Source: a virus. Taken from it: a stretch of DNA of 25,541 bases. Below are positions 15,356 through 23,277 of the stretch, one piece after another. The stretch is from positions 1 through 25,541 of the IMG/VR virus record IMGVR_UViG_3300035698_034045, one strand, 5' to 3'. The notes beneath the pieces were generated by a model. That model was not told where the DNA came from. It did not search any database and was given only the letters and a program-made list of their open reading frames with translations. The position numbers were made by a program, and so were the translations under genes. Each line of letters starts with the position of its first letter. Positions within the stretch are counted from its first letter, which is position 1.

Positions 15356-15366
15356 GTTTAATACTC
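15356..15366 (-). repeat. HE leader repeat (copy before HE2)
   Basis: GAGTATTAAAC on the minus strand precedes the HE2 start and overlaps the last base of the TAG stop of the metallophosphatase gene. It is identical to the copy before HE1; similarity to HE1 stops right at its outer edge. Confidence 0.85.
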
Positions 15367-16724
15367 TAAACACTATGGACCATGAAATTAGATAATCCCT
15401 TATCCTTAGACCACAAGTAAGCCTCGGCTGCTCGGTGCGGTTTCACCCAGCCGTGCCTATAATGATATGAGTCCGTGGCTGTTAGACTTGGCAAAATCGT
15501 GACGCCGACACCATTGAAAGTATCACCAGCAATAAACCGAGTCTGTTTCTTTTTATGAAAATGCCCGACATGCCATTGGTGGAATTCTGCTTGAGCCCAT
15601 AGTTGCTTTTCTTCTTTGGCCATGATGAGCGGAAGATCGGCAGCTTTTTCATCACAAGAATGAGTGAAACCAAGAAGAGTGTTGCCGTAGAGTTCGTATT
15701 TACGTTGGCCTGGAGTCATGTCGAAGGTAATGTCTTCGATCCCGGCACCAATGCAGTATTGCTCAATCGTCTTCGTGAGGTACCAGGAAGTGCTTCTGTC
15801 GTGGTTTCCTGGGCTCCAAAGCACGTGGACCGGTGCGACGTCCCTACAACGCAGCAAGGCCCACTTGATGGCTTCTACGCCCACGGTGAAGATTTTGGAG
15901 AATCGATCGTCTGTCGATTCGACCAGCGTACCATTGCTGGTTTCGCCTTTCCAATTATCGACGTTGAAGAAGTCTTGGCCGATTGGGAAGACGATCCGTT
16001 CGACACCGAAGACTGAAGCACGGTCAAGGAGATCGTCGACCGCACCGAGGTAGATGTTCTCAGCGATTTTTAGGTTGTAATCCTCGCCAGTCTCTTCTTG
16101 CCAAGCCAGCTTCCCAAAGTGAGCGTCGAACAGGCTTATTTCGAGCATATGCGGCTTTGACATCGTCGCACGCCGCTTGATCTTTGGTGCCTTTGGTGGT
16201 CCGACCCATTTCTCCATCATTCTTTCCACGGCATCCTGCACGTACTTCGGAGCCCGGCGTTCGAGCTTGAATTTGACTTGGTAGAGTTGTTCCTTCCATA
16301 AGTCCTCTGGAAGCCATCGTTTTGTTCCTTCTTCTTGTCCGTTTCGTTTCTTACCAGCTACTTGCCATTGGTTAAAACGTGCTTCGGTTACTTTCCATTT
16401 CCGCATGTCGTAGCCAGCGATTTTGGCTATTTCTTCTGCGGTTAATTTGTCTCGCATCATTGCGACGAAGTTGAGTTCGTTTTCACCCTTGTGGGTGTAG
16501 GAGATGTGCTCGGTTTCAGTCTTCTTGACTTTGGTCGGGCTTTCGTCTGGTTCGCCGTCGACTGCTTGAAGGTCGAGTGCTGTGCCGTTTTTGAGCGAGC
16601 TATAGCGGTGTTGCAGGGTTGACCGGGCTACGCCCAGTTCCTCAGCTGCTCTTGAGATACTGCCGTCATGTGAGGCAATGGTGTTATATACCAGATCTTT
16701 ATCGAGCTTAGACTTTTTAGGCAT
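15366..16724 (-). CDS. HTH-calcineurin-type metallophosphatase
   Basis: The protein has 452 residues. Residues about 10-45 form a Fis-like helix-turn-helix (SISRAAEELGVARSTLQHRY). A linker with TAEEIAKIAGY follows. From about 190 a metallophosphoesterase domain shows the metal ligands in order: DAHFG (Asp200, His202), GQDFFNVDN (Asp251), GNHD (307-310), a lone His in GFTHS, and GHFHKKK (387-393). Such enzymes hydrolyse phosphate esters or act as nucleases with two metal ions. Phages often carry HTH-phosphatase fusions in late gene clusters, with unclear roles; DNA end processing or regulation are options. The ribosome site AGAG lies within the 3' arm of a long hairpin whose 5' arm holds the stop of the upstream gene (16727-16792). 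HE2 follows directly. Confidence 0.83.
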   Translation of the reverse strand: MPKKSKLDKDLVYNTIASHDGSISRAAEELGVARSTLQHRYSSLKNGTALDLQAVDGEPDESPTKVKKTETEHISYTHKGENELNFVAMMRDKLTAEEIAKIAGYDMRKWKVTEARFNQWQVAGKKRNGQEEGTKRWLPEDLWKEQLYQVKFKLERRAPKYVQDAVERMMEKWVGPPKAPKIKRRATMSKPHMLEISLFDAHFGKLAWQEETGEDYNLKIAENIYLGAVDDLLDRASVFGVERIVFPIGQDFFNVDNWKGETSNGTLVESTDDRFSKIFTVGVEAIKWALLRCRDVAPVHVLWSPGNHDRSTSWYLTKTIEQYCIGAGIEDITFDMTPGQRKYELYGNTLLGFTHSCDEKAADLPLIMAKEEKQLWAQAEFHQWHVGHFHKKKQTRFIAGDTFNGVGVTILPSLTATDSYHYRHGWVKPHRAAEAYLWSKDKGLSNFMVHSV

Positions 16725-16726
16725 GT

Positions 16727-16792
16727 TTAATCTCTATTGATGACAAGTCGGGACAATCCGTCGCAGGTAGTCCTGATACTAACAGAGATTAA
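16727..16792 (-). promoter_or_regulatory. Intergenic hairpin covering a ribosome site (possible coupling device)
   Basis: On the minus strand TTAATCTCT (16792-16784) can pair perfectly with AGAGATTAA (16735-16727). A second, inner stem of seven pairs (with one G-U) fits inside. The upstream arm contains the TAA stop of the 188-residue gene; the downstream arm contains the AGAG ribosome site seven bases before the metallophosphatase ATG. A ribosome finishing the first gene would open the stem and free the second site. There is no T-tract, so a terminator is unlikely. Confidence 0.45.
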
Positions 16793-17355
16793 CGCGGGAA
16801 GTGTAAGCCACCTGCACCAAAGATAATGCCAATGTAGTCAAGCTTATCAATGTTATAATCGACGCTAGCAGGGAGTGATGCAGTCATTTCTGTATCAATG
16901 ATCCCTTTAAGATCTTTGACGTCCTCAAGAACGTTAGGGTTAGGTGGTCCAATGTGTGGATAACCGCCCTGTGTGTCGTACAAAACTCCGCCGCTATATA
17001 CGGGCTTGGTGCTGTAGGGGTTCTTGATATCTCTGACAGAATGGAAGTGGCCCATTACGTAGATGTAGGGCTCGTTGTTGCCGATTTGTGGCGTGTAGCT
17101 GAATGATCCGGTTAGGCCACTGATGAGTGAGCCTCGTCCAGTTGTTGCACTAGACGGTGGCTCTGGCAGTTTGATGAGTGCGTTGTCACGGAGTTGTTCG
17201 TAACCGGCTACTGCTAGTCGCCCCATTTCGCGGTAGATTGTGAGCCTTGGTGGTTCTGTGTTTACTCGGTTTGTGACTGGGTAAACGGTGATCCATACTT
17301 TGAAGGCACGCCATTCTTTCGGGTTTACTGCGGAGGTTTTGGGGCTAATTGCCAT
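16789..17355 (-). CDS. Probable virion-associated protein, unknown
   Basis: The protein has 188 residues, with no membrane segment. It is beta-rich (WRAFKVWITVYPVTNRV, NEPYIYVMGHFHSVRDI) and ends with YIGIIFGAGGLHF. It belongs to a row of five similarly sized, beta-rich genes (16.8-19.5 kb) upstream of the neck genes, where head or head-tail joining proteins are usual. The start lies six bases after the stop of the previous gene. I do not recognise the family. Confidence 0.72.
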   Translation of the reverse strand: MAISPKTSAVNPKEWRAFKVWITVYPVTNRVNTEPPRLTIYREMGRLAVAGYEQLRDNALIKLPEPPSSATTGRGSLISGLTGSFSYTPQIGNNEPYIYVMGHFHSVRDIKNPYSTKPVYSGGVLYDTQGGYPHIGPPNPNVLEDVKDLKGIIDTEMTASLPASVDYNIDKLDYIGIIFGAGGLHFPR

Positions 17356-17361
17356 AATCTT

Positions 17362-17841
17362 CTATTCCCAAACGATTGGTGGGTAATCGTAATCAGCAAG
17401 AGCTATTGGATATTTGAATCCGGCATTCCTGCCTTCCACGAAATGGCCCATTTCGACTTCAAATGTTTTTTCGTTCACAAAGGCCACGTGAAGATTGCTG
17501 ACGGTTTTCTTACCGTCCCAGATGGCCCATCCGAGGAGATGTATCTTACCGGTAGTGCCAACATTTTGAGTCAACAAAGTACGTTGGCGATAAAATGGTG
17601 ACATGCCGGGGATAAATGATTGCGAAGTTATTAACTTGCAACCATGAACCGTAACAAGTGATACCTTTCTCAGATTCAGACGAGGCAAATCACCAAAAGA
17701 TCTTCCTTGACCTTTTGTATCATATTGATAAACCAAACGTTGGTTGCTGTAATGAGCAACCCACATCAGATTGTTGCCAAGATTAAGACGCGGGTCAGCA
17801 ACAGGTGTTTGGTTAGCACCTATCAAAATACCATCAGCCAT
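17362..17841 (-). CDS. Probable virion-associated protein, unknown
   Basis: This 159-residue protein has a strong GAGGAA ribosome site five bases before the ATG. The sequence is beta-rich with aromatic residues: NLMWVAHYSNQRLVYQYD, LLGWAIWDGKKTVSNLHV and a final YDYPPIVWE. No known motif is visible. Its place among small late genes and the next gene six bases away suggest co-expression with a structural set. Confidence 0.72.
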   Translation of the reverse strand: MADGILIGANQTPVADPRLNLGNNLMWVAHYSNQRLVYQYDTKGQGRSFGDLPRLNLRKVSLVTVHGCKLITSQSFIPGMSPFYRQRTLLTQNVGTTGKIHLLGWAIWDGKKTVSNLHVAFVNEKTFEVEMGHFVEGRNAGFKYPIALADYDYPPIVWE

Positions 17842-17872
17842 GGATTCCTCGATTCAAAAGAGTTTTGACTAT

Positions 17873-18280
17873 TTACTCTTTGAATGAAGGAAGAACCGGT
17901 TCACCATCTTCAAGAGCAAGAGGCTTAAGTTGACTTGATTCGACGATCACTTGGCCATCTTCATCAAGAGTGATGCTGTTGAATTTCTTGCCGACCATTG
18001 CTGCAACGGTTGCTTTTTGCAATGAAACACTTTGACCAACAGCGACCCATTCAGTTTCATCATAAATGAAATCCGGATAGACCCATAAGCATTGGTTAAA
18101 AAGACCTGCTCCATCACATGTTAGTCTTTTCCCTACTTCTTCATCGAATTGAAGACCGATGCTTTTGCCAGGAACGTCTGTTAGGGCGATGATCGTACCA
18201 AGAAGGGGAGCTGGTAAAGAGCTGGAAACGCACCAGTACCTATCGCCGATCGTAAATGTTGTGTTGCTTGTGCCGCTCAT
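17873..18280 (-). CDS. Probable virion-associated protein, unknown
   Basis: This 135-residue acidic protein starts after an AGAGG site. Its first half reads like a small beta-barrel (FTIGDRYWCVSSSLPAPLLG, then IIALTDVPGKSIGLQF) and contains GDRYW and LQFDEE; the end is acidic and loose (EDGEPVLPSFKE). Three Cys are spread through the first half. The family is not recognised; location fits a head or neck accessory protein. Confidence 0.7.
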   Translation of the reverse strand: MSGTSNTTFTIGDRYWCVSSSLPAPLLGTIIALTDVPGKSIGLQFDEEVGKRLTCDGAGLFNQCLWVYPDFIYDETEWVAVGQSVSLQKATVAAMVGKKFNSITLDEDGQVIVESSQLKPLALEDGEPVLPSFKE

Positions 18281-18329
18281 GAGAACCTCTATTTGAGATG
18301 ATTTTGTGAATTGTTAATAGTCTTAGCGA

Positions 18330-18899
18330 TTAAGACTCATCAAAAGCCCAAGTGAAGGTTTCTTGGTTGGTCGGACCGGGCAAAGCAGTTTGGATAACTT
18401 GGAATTGATAAACAATAAAGTTACCCAAAGCACCCGTAGCCGCACCAATTGAGCCGTTACCAATTGTCAGCGGGGAACCCGATGTGAAAGTAAACGGAGA
18501 CGCGGTTGCTGAAATTGTTGTATGGTTCGCAGCCAATTCGTCACCAGTAGATGTCGCACCAGTCGCTTGATCGTAACTGGCTCTAACAAGACCGTTAGCT
18601 GGTGCACTTCCGTACACACAGGAAACACCAGTACCAAAGCCGTCTGCACCGTCAGTGTACCAACGGACGTTGTTGATCGCAGTAGACGGAGCGACTGTTA
18701 CTTCCAAACCGGTGGTGCACCAAAAACTGTAGTTGGTACCAGCACCAGGGGGAATTTGAATAGGGTCGGCTACACCAACTGCACTAGCAGAAGCTAAGAT
18801 CTGTGGTAGGTCGTTAGCGGTGACGACGGTGTTAGCCGTGATGGGTGTTGCCGTTGGACCGGCACCGGTGTATCGGTTAATTACTACTGTTGCGGCCAT
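18330..18899 (-). CDS. Probable capsid-decoration-type protein
   Basis: The protein has 189 residues from the ATG at 18899, with GGAG seven bases upstream. It is very rich in Ala, Thr, Gly and Ser, with almost no Lys, and reads as an all-beta protein: VVINRYTGAGPTATPITANT, then EVTVAPSTAINNVRWYTDG, FTFTSGSPLTIGNG and a last strand QETFTWAFDES. Such composition is typical of head decoration proteins, fibre pieces or Ig-like virion domains, but no specific family is recognised. It is the first gene after the second terminator/promoter unit, suggesting high and separate expression, as expected for an abundant virion protein. Confidence 0.72.
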   Translation of the reverse strand: MAATVVINRYTGAGPTATPITANTVVTANDLPQILASASAVGVADPIQIPPGAGTNYSFWCTTGLEVTVAPSTAINNVRWYTDGADGFGTGVSCVYGSAPANGLVRASYDQATGATSTGDELAANHTTISATASPFTFTSGSPLTIGNGSIGAATGALGNFIVYQFQVIQTALPGPTNQETFTWAFDES

Positions 18900-18925
18900 T
18901 ACGTATCTCCGTGGAATGTTCGGTT

Positions 18926-18951
18926 ATTATAAATTTTGCTTGAATACAAAA
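18926..18951 (-). promoter_or_regulatory. Promoter-like motif before the decoration-type gene
   Basis: TTTTGTATTC (18951-18942) is followed after exactly 10 bases by TATAAT (18931-18926), 26 bases before the gene start, all on the minus strand. The layout matches 4553-4528. The TATAAT copy is a perfect -10 consensus, but no -35 lies at 17 bases. Confidence 0.5.
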
Positions 18952-18954
18952 TGA

Positions 18955-18986
18955 GCCTCGCACAACTCCAAAGAATCACACGAGGC
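18955..18986 (-). terminator. Hairpin, second of a pair
   Basis: GCCTCG (18955-18960) pairs with CGAGGC (18981-18986) around a 20-base loop. On the minus strand it is followed by TCATTTTG, a weak T-tract that merges into the promoter-like motif. It is a weaker terminator than 19013-19046. Confidence 0.45.
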
Positions 18987-19012
18987 CCATAAGACTCAAG
19001 CAACTGAATACG

Positions 19013-19046
19013 AAAAAAGCCGGGTATCTTTCGACGCCCGGCTTTT
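19013..19046 (-). terminator. Strong rho-independent terminator
   Basis: GCCGGG (19019-19024) pairs with CCCGGC (19037-19042); A/T pairs extend the stem. On the minus strand six T follow directly. It ends the transcript of the 134-residue gene, 39 bases after its stop. The A-run opposite could make it work in both directions. Confidence 0.88.
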
Positions 19047-19084
19047 CGTTTTTTCGTTTTTTCTGACCGAACCAGAAATCAAGC

Positions 19085-19489
19085 TTAGTTGTTGATATCT
19101 GGGGTGAGGTCGCGACCGTCTTGGTGAAGGTCGCCACTGAGACCAGTTTCGGTGTTCTGGATGAATTGGTCTTGACCAATCTTGAACGAGAAGCCAATGT
19201 TCGGCAGGTTGCCTTGAGCTTGTGCCAAGCTGACTTGATCTCGGAGACCAATGACAATTGGATAGCCCCGTACAGCTGTCGTGCGAGCTTCGCCCATGTA
19301 AGAGCTGAAGTCCGAAACGCTTGCATCACGAGTCTTGACTTCGACCAAGTCTTCACGACCTGGAATGCTCATGACCTGTGGGCGAAGACGCTTGGTCAGT
19401 GCAGCAATCGTTTCTTGACGATCAGCACGTCTATAGCTACGTAGTGTGCGGAAGACTTTGATCTGAGTGTTTGCGGGTTGAGCCGACAT
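19085..19489 (-). CDS. Probable virion-associated protein, unknown
   Basis: This 134-residue protein is preceded by AAGGA nine bases before the ATG. The N-terminus is basic and helical (FRTLRSYRRADRQETIAALTKRL), the middle has SSYMGEARTTAVRGYPIVIGL, and the end is polar (GLSGDLHQDGRDLTPDINN). No family is recognised. It is the first gene of the minus-strand block after the divergent HE3 gene, and has its own terminator directly after it, so it may be strongly expressed. Confidence 0.7.
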   Translation of the reverse strand: MSAQPANTQIKVFRTLRSYRRADRQETIAALTKRLRPQVMSIPGREDLVEVKTRDASVSDFSSYMGEARTTAVRGYPIVIGLRDQVSLAQAQGNLPNIGFSFKIGQDQFIQNTETGLSGDLHQDGRDLTPDINN

Positions 19490-19499
19490 TTCTGTGTTT

Positions 19500-19548
19500 C
19501 CTTTGCAAAGGTAAATAAAAGTGTTTTGTTAGTTTAGTTGGTACCAAC
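19500..19548. promoter_or_regulatory. Two palindromes between divergent genes
   Basis: The 87-base gap between the 134-residue gene and HE3 contains two perfect 12-base palindromes: CCTTTGCAAAGG at 19500-19511 and GTTGGTACCAAC at 19537-19548. The first overlaps the ribosome site of the minus-strand gene; the second lies about 28 bases before the HE3 start. They could be operators or short hairpins. Confidence 0.4.
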
Positions 19549-19576
19549 AACATATTAATTTTGTGAAGCATATAAT

Positions 19577-21538
19577 ATGAAATCAAAAAGAGATCATGTC
19601 AACTGGGGAAAAACACTAGAAAAATTCGGACAATCTAGAATAAAACCTTGTCCGACTGATAAAGTAATAGTTGATTGTAATTATTGTGATTCAGATTTTG
19701 AAATTGGTTATAGAAGTATCCGATCAAGGAAAAGTGGTGAATCATATGATGGGATTTGTAAAAGTTGTCAACAGAAACGGACTTGGTTTGAAAATGAAGA
19801 ATTTAGAAAAATGGTATCAAAGAAAAATTCGGAGATTCAAAAAAAGGTCTGGACCAGACCTGGTTATAGAGACAATCAATCCAAAAAGCAGAAAAATCTG
19901 ACAACAGAAAGGTGGCTGGACTCCGATTATAGAGAAAAGGTGATCGAAGGCGTAAAGAACGCTCATGCGACCATCAATGGGTACACAGAGTCTTGTGTGC
20001 CCAAAGTCACTCCGAAGTCAAGAGAGAGACAAAGGGAAATGACTCTCAGGTTGTGGCAAAATGTTGAATACAGAGAGAAAACTCTAGCCGGTATCCATAA
20101 AAACTGGGCCAGAAGTGAATTCAGAGAGAAAATTGCTGAAATCTATAAAGACCCTGATTATATTTCGAAACAAAAAGAGTCACACAGTTCTGGTGAATAC
20201 CTCCAAAAGATTTCAGAAGAGAAAAAGAAATGGTGGGCAGACAATAGGGAAGAACTGTTAGAGATTTACAGATCTGATAGTCACCGAGAGAAATTGAGAG
20301 AAATCTGGAAGAGGCCAGGTTTCAGAGAAAACATGATAGAGATTTTAAATTTTGAAAAGCATATTTCCAACTTATCGGAAATATCGAAGAAATGGTGGGC
20401 AGACAATAGGGAAGAACTATTAGAAATTTATCAGTCAGATGAACATCGTCAGAAATTAAGAGATATATGGAAGAGACCCGGTTTTAGAGAAATGATGTCT
20501 GAAAAAATGAGAGACGTTTGGAAAAATGAAGATCTAATAAAAGAAGTAACCGAAAGATCTAGGAACAATTGGAAAGACCCAGTCTATGCTGCAAAGTGTA
20601 TCAACCACCATTCTTCTAAATTAGAAGAACATTTGGCTGAATTATTAGATGGTTTTAATATTAAATATGACAGACAGTTCCATCTTGGCCATTGGTCTTT
20701 TGATTTTTTAGTAGACACTAACCCGATTAAGACGTTGGTTGAAGTGCAGGGTGAGTATTGGCATTTCAAGAGGTTCGGTGACCAGGAGTCACCTAGAGAT
20801 AAAGCAAAGGCGACTTTTGTTGAGAAATATCATTCCAATAACTATAAATTGGTTACAATTTGGGAGAATGAGTTTTTATCTCCTGAGAGACTGTCTAATA
20901 GATTGGATGAAATACTTGGCGGTAAGATAGAGAAGATCGATTTTAATTTCAAAGACTTATCGATTAAAAAAATAGATGGACCGACTTCTTCGAAATTCTT
21001 TTCTAAATATCATTATTCCGCTTCAGGTGGAAGATCTGGGATTAACATTGGATGTTTTTTAGACGACAAGCTAATATCAGTTTGTCGTTATTGCTCTCCG
21101 ACCAGAAAACAATCAGCGGACAGGTTGAATATAAAACAAAAAGAGTTGAAAGAGTTAACCAAGTTTGCAATTCATCCTTCGTATCAAAAGAAGAATCTTG
21201 CTACTTGGTTTTTGTCTAGAACCTATTGTTTTTTGCCTAGTGTGACCAAGATGTTGTTGTCATTTGCTGATGAGACTTTTGGTCACACCGGCACGATTTA
21301 CAAAGCTGCTAATTGGTGTTCGGACGGAACCTTGAAACCAGATTATGTATATGTTGATCAAAATGGTTTCATTATGCACAAAAGAACTCTTTGGGGCCAC
21401 TCTAAAAAGATGGGTATGAAAGAGTCAGAATATGCCAATCTTTGGGGATATGTTAAAATGTGGGGTAAAGAAAAACATCGTTTTATAAAAGAGCGAAGGG
21501 GTTGGTCTCGCACCAACAGTTCCAATCTGGTAGATTAG
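19577..21538 (+). CDS. Homing endonuclease-like protein HE3: zinc ribbon, basic repeats, Vsr-like nuclease, Mom-like C-domain
   Basis: The protein has 653 residues on the plus strand. Residues 34-64 hold a CNYC...CKSC zinc ribbon. Residues about 70-340 are charged, helical repeats built around W-(8-12)-R-(E)K/FRE units, similar to NUMOD-type DNA-binding repeats; two copies (about 217-257 and 271-311) are nearly identical. Residues 345-445 form a Vsr-like nuclease: SFDFLVD (Asp376), LVEVQGEYWH (Glu389, His396), then LVTIWENEFL. Residues about 465-635 resemble phage Mu Mom: FFSKYHYSAS, LTKFAIHPSYQKKN, LLSFADETFGHTGTIYKAANW and PDYVYV. TATAAT directly precedes the ATG and there is no good ribosome site. 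It is AT-rich and inserted opposite to its neighbours. Confidence 0.8.
   Translation: MKSKRDHVNWGKTLEKFGQSRIKPCPTDKVIVDCNYCDSDFEIGYRSIRSRKSGESYDGICKSCQQKRTWFENEEFRKMVSKKNSEIQKKVWTRPGYRDNQSKKQKNLTTERWLDSDYREKVIEGVKNAHATINGYTESCVPKVTPKSRERQREMTLRLWQNVEYREKTLAGIHKNWARSEFREKIAEIYKDPDYISKQKESHSSGEYLQKISEEKKKWWADNREELLEIYRSDSHREKLREIWKRPGFRENMIEILNFEKHISNLSEISKKWWADNREELLEIYQSDEHRQKLRDIWKRPGFREMMSEKMRDVWKNEDLIKEVTERSRNNWKDPVYAAKCINHHSSKLEEHLAELLDGFNIKYDRQFHLGHWSFDFLVDTNPIKTLVEVQGEYWHFKRFGDQESPRDKAKATFVEKYHSNNYKLVTIWENEFLSPERLSNRLDEILGGKIEKIDFNFKDLSIKKIDGPTSSKFFSKYHYSASGGRSGINIGCFLDDKLISVCRYCSPTRKQSADRLNIKQKELKELTKFAIHPSYQKKNLATWFLSRTYCFLPSVTKMLLSFADETFGHTGTIYKAANWCSDGTLKPDYVYVDQNGFIMHKRTLWGHSKKMGMKESEYANLWGYVKMWGKEKHRFIKERRGWSRTNSSNLVD
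20225..20418 (+). repeat. Internal direct repeat in HE3
   Basis: An exact 32-base sequence starting AAGAAATGGTGGGCAG occurs at 20225-20256 and 20387-20418, 162 bases (54 codons) apart. The similarity continues for some 90 bases with few changes, encoding the WWADNREELLEIY...WKRPGFRE unit twice. The near-identity points to a fairly recent in-frame duplication. Confidence 0.9.
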
Positions 21539-21565
21539 TGTGTTGCTTTACACCACCCTCGCTTA

Positions 21566-22540
21566 TCACACAAAAGTGTTACCAATCAATCTCATATCCG
21601 CGTCCACCATATCATGAACTAACTGTTCGAATGATATCTTTGGTTTCCACCCCAATTCCTCATGGGCAAGTGAAGCATCACCAAGAACAATCTCCACTTC
21701 CGCAGGCCGGAAGAACTTTGGATCAATCTTGACATATTTTTGATAATCCATACCCATACGACCAAAAGCAAGCTCAACAAACTCCCGAACCGTATGAGTC
21801 TCCCCCGAAGCGAACACAAAATCCTTCGCCTCATGATGCTGAAGCATCATCCACATCGCCTCAGCCATATCCGCCGCATGCGACCAATCCCGCTTAGCAT
21901 CAAGATTCCCAAGCCTAAGCTCCGTCGCCTGATTATAATTAATCCTAGCCGCCGTATGCGTAATCTTCCGAGTCACAAACTCATGCCCACGACGCGGAGA
22001 CTCATGATTAAAAATGATCCCACAACACGCGAACATGTCATAGGATTCCCTATAATTGATCGTTGACCAATGAGCGAACAACTTCGCCACACCATAAGGA
22101 GAACGAGGATAAAAAGGAGTCGACTCCCTCTGAGGCGTCTCAACCACCTGACCATAAAGCTCACTGCTCGAAGCCTGATAAAACTTGATCCGATGATTCA
22201 CAAGCCGAATCGCCTCAAGCACCCGAAGACAACCAAGCCCCGTCACCTCAGCCGTCTGAATCGGACAATCCCAACTCACCTTCACAAAAGACTGGGCCGC
22301 CAGATTATAAACCTCATCAGGCTCAACAGCCTCAAGAACCCGAATAATCGACGAAAGATCAAGAAGATCAGCAGGATGCAAAGTCACCAAATCAAGAATA
22401 TCATCGATCCGACTAGTATTAGGATTACTAGTCCGACGAACAATACCATGAACCTCGTAGCCCTTAGAAAGCAAGAACTCCGCAAGATAACTACCAGTCT
22501 GACCGGTAATCCCAGTGATTATAGCTTTAGGCTTAGTCAT
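21566..22540 (-). CDS. gmd: GDP-mannose 4,6-dehydratase
   Basis: The protein has 324 residues. It is a short-chain dehydrogenase-type sugar-nucleotide enzyme: the cofactor motif TGITGQTG (Gly10, Gly13, Gly16), an NLAAQSFV segment, catalytic SSSELYG (about 124-130) and YGVAK (Tyr149, Lys153), then NHESPRRG and a GNLDAKRDW substrate block. This set is specific for GDP-mannose 4,6-dehydratase, which turns GDP-mannose into GDP-4-keto-6-deoxymannose, the precursor of GDP-fucose, rhamnose and perosamine. It is a little shorter than E. coli Gmd (373). The start overlaps the glycosyltransferase stop by four bases (ATGA). No fucose synthase or other next-step gene is seen here, so the product may be finished by host enzymes. 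Confidence 0.93.
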   Translation of the reverse strand: MTKPKAIITGITGQTGSYLAEFLLSKGYEVHGIVRRTSNPNTSRIDDILDLVTLHPADLLDLSSIIRVLEAVEPDEVYNLAAQSFVKVSWDCPIQTAEVTGLGCLRVLEAIRLVNHRIKFYQASSSELYGQVVETPQRESTPFYPRSPYGVAKLFAHWSTINYRESYDMFACCGIIFNHESPRRGHEFVTRKITHTAARINYNQATELRLGNLDAKRDWSHAADMAEAMWMMLQHHEAKDFVFASGETHTVREFVELAFGRMGMDYQKYVKIDPKFFRPAEVEIVLGDASLAHEELGWKPKISFEQLVHDMVDADMRLIGNTFV

Positions 22541-23274
22541 AACAACTCACAATTATCCAAATGAACAGGCAAAGTGGGATCAATAGCAACAGAAGGAAAA
22601 GAAACCAAACTATCCAACGGCTTAAAATGTGCCTTCGCAATGCCCCTAAAATGATGAAACAAAAAAGCATCCTTCACAACCACACCATCACCACTTGGAA
22701 CAGCCAAATGCATATTCTTGAAAGAGCACTTGCGAGGATCAACCAAACACTTTGAAACCATAATCTTCTTAGGATGATACCGCTTAATATCCCGGATCTT
22801 CCTAACAAGACTAGACCCAAAAACCACCTGATTAGACATGAAAACCGCCGTGCCAGGATGCTCTACCACAACATCGACCAAATTCCTGTTCGGAATCTCA
22901 TCAACATCACAATGAACCACCCAATCCACCCCATCAGCAACAGACCTCACCAGCTCATCATTAACAAACTGAATCTGAGCCCTAGCTCTCTTCACATCTT
23001 CACCAGGACCAGAAGTCTCAACCTTCGACAAGCTGACTGGTAACAATTTAGAAATCCTAGCGAGAACAGAATCCCACTTCCGATATAACTCAGAATCAGA
23101 CAATTCTAAATTGTAAAACTTCGAATCAGGCTTCTTCCACCACACCTTATAGGACGGAAAATGAGAACGAAGAGCAAGACTAGTAATGCCCTTAGCCATC
23201 ATAATATCGACCCACTCTTCAAGCCGATTCACTTCTAATCTAGGTAAGGCAAAAAGCACGGCTCGAATTTCCAT
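22537..23274 (-). CDS. Glycosyltransferase (GT2/GT92-like)
   Basis: The 245-residue protein opens with [25 protein letters not shown], the common start of family-2/92-like transferases where E-x-x-x-W-V-D precedes the first fold. It then has [12 protein letters not shown] (Asp123-x-Asp125, the metal and sugar-nucleotide DxD site) and, near the end, [11 protein letters not shown]. No membrane segment is present. It probably adds a sugar to a surface glycan or to a modified base. It overlaps the gmd start and follows the DUF2585 gene by three bases, so these three form one unit. The acceptor is unknown. Confidence 0.75.
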   Translation of the reverse strand: MEIRAVLFALPRLEVNRLEEWVDIMMAKGITSLALRSHFPSYKVWWKKPDSKFYNLELSDSELYRKWDSVLARISKLLPVSLSKVETSGPGEDVKRARAQIQFVNDELVRSVADGVDWVVHCDVDEIPNRNLVDVVVEHPGTAVFMSNQVVFGSSLVRKIRDIKRYHPKKIMVSKCLVDPRKCSFKNMHLAVPSGDGVVVKDAFLFHHFRGIAKAHFKPLDSLVSFPSVAIDPTLPVHLDNCELL

Positions 23275-23277
23275 GCA

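Noticed and set aside
19552-19576. Sigma-70 promoter for HE3 using the TATAAT before its ATG
   Set aside because: TATAAT touches the start codon, so transcription would begin inside the gene, and no -35 lies 17 bases upstream.
21500-21565. Hairpin-like sequence (GTTGGT/ACCAAC) at the end of HE3 as a terminator
   Set aside because: The stem is short, within the coding end, and no T-tract follows on either strand.
22070-22564. Long plus-strand open frames opposite gmd
   Set aside because: The minus strand encodes an unmistakable GDP-mannose dehydratase; the mirror frames are basic, repetitive and lack start signals.
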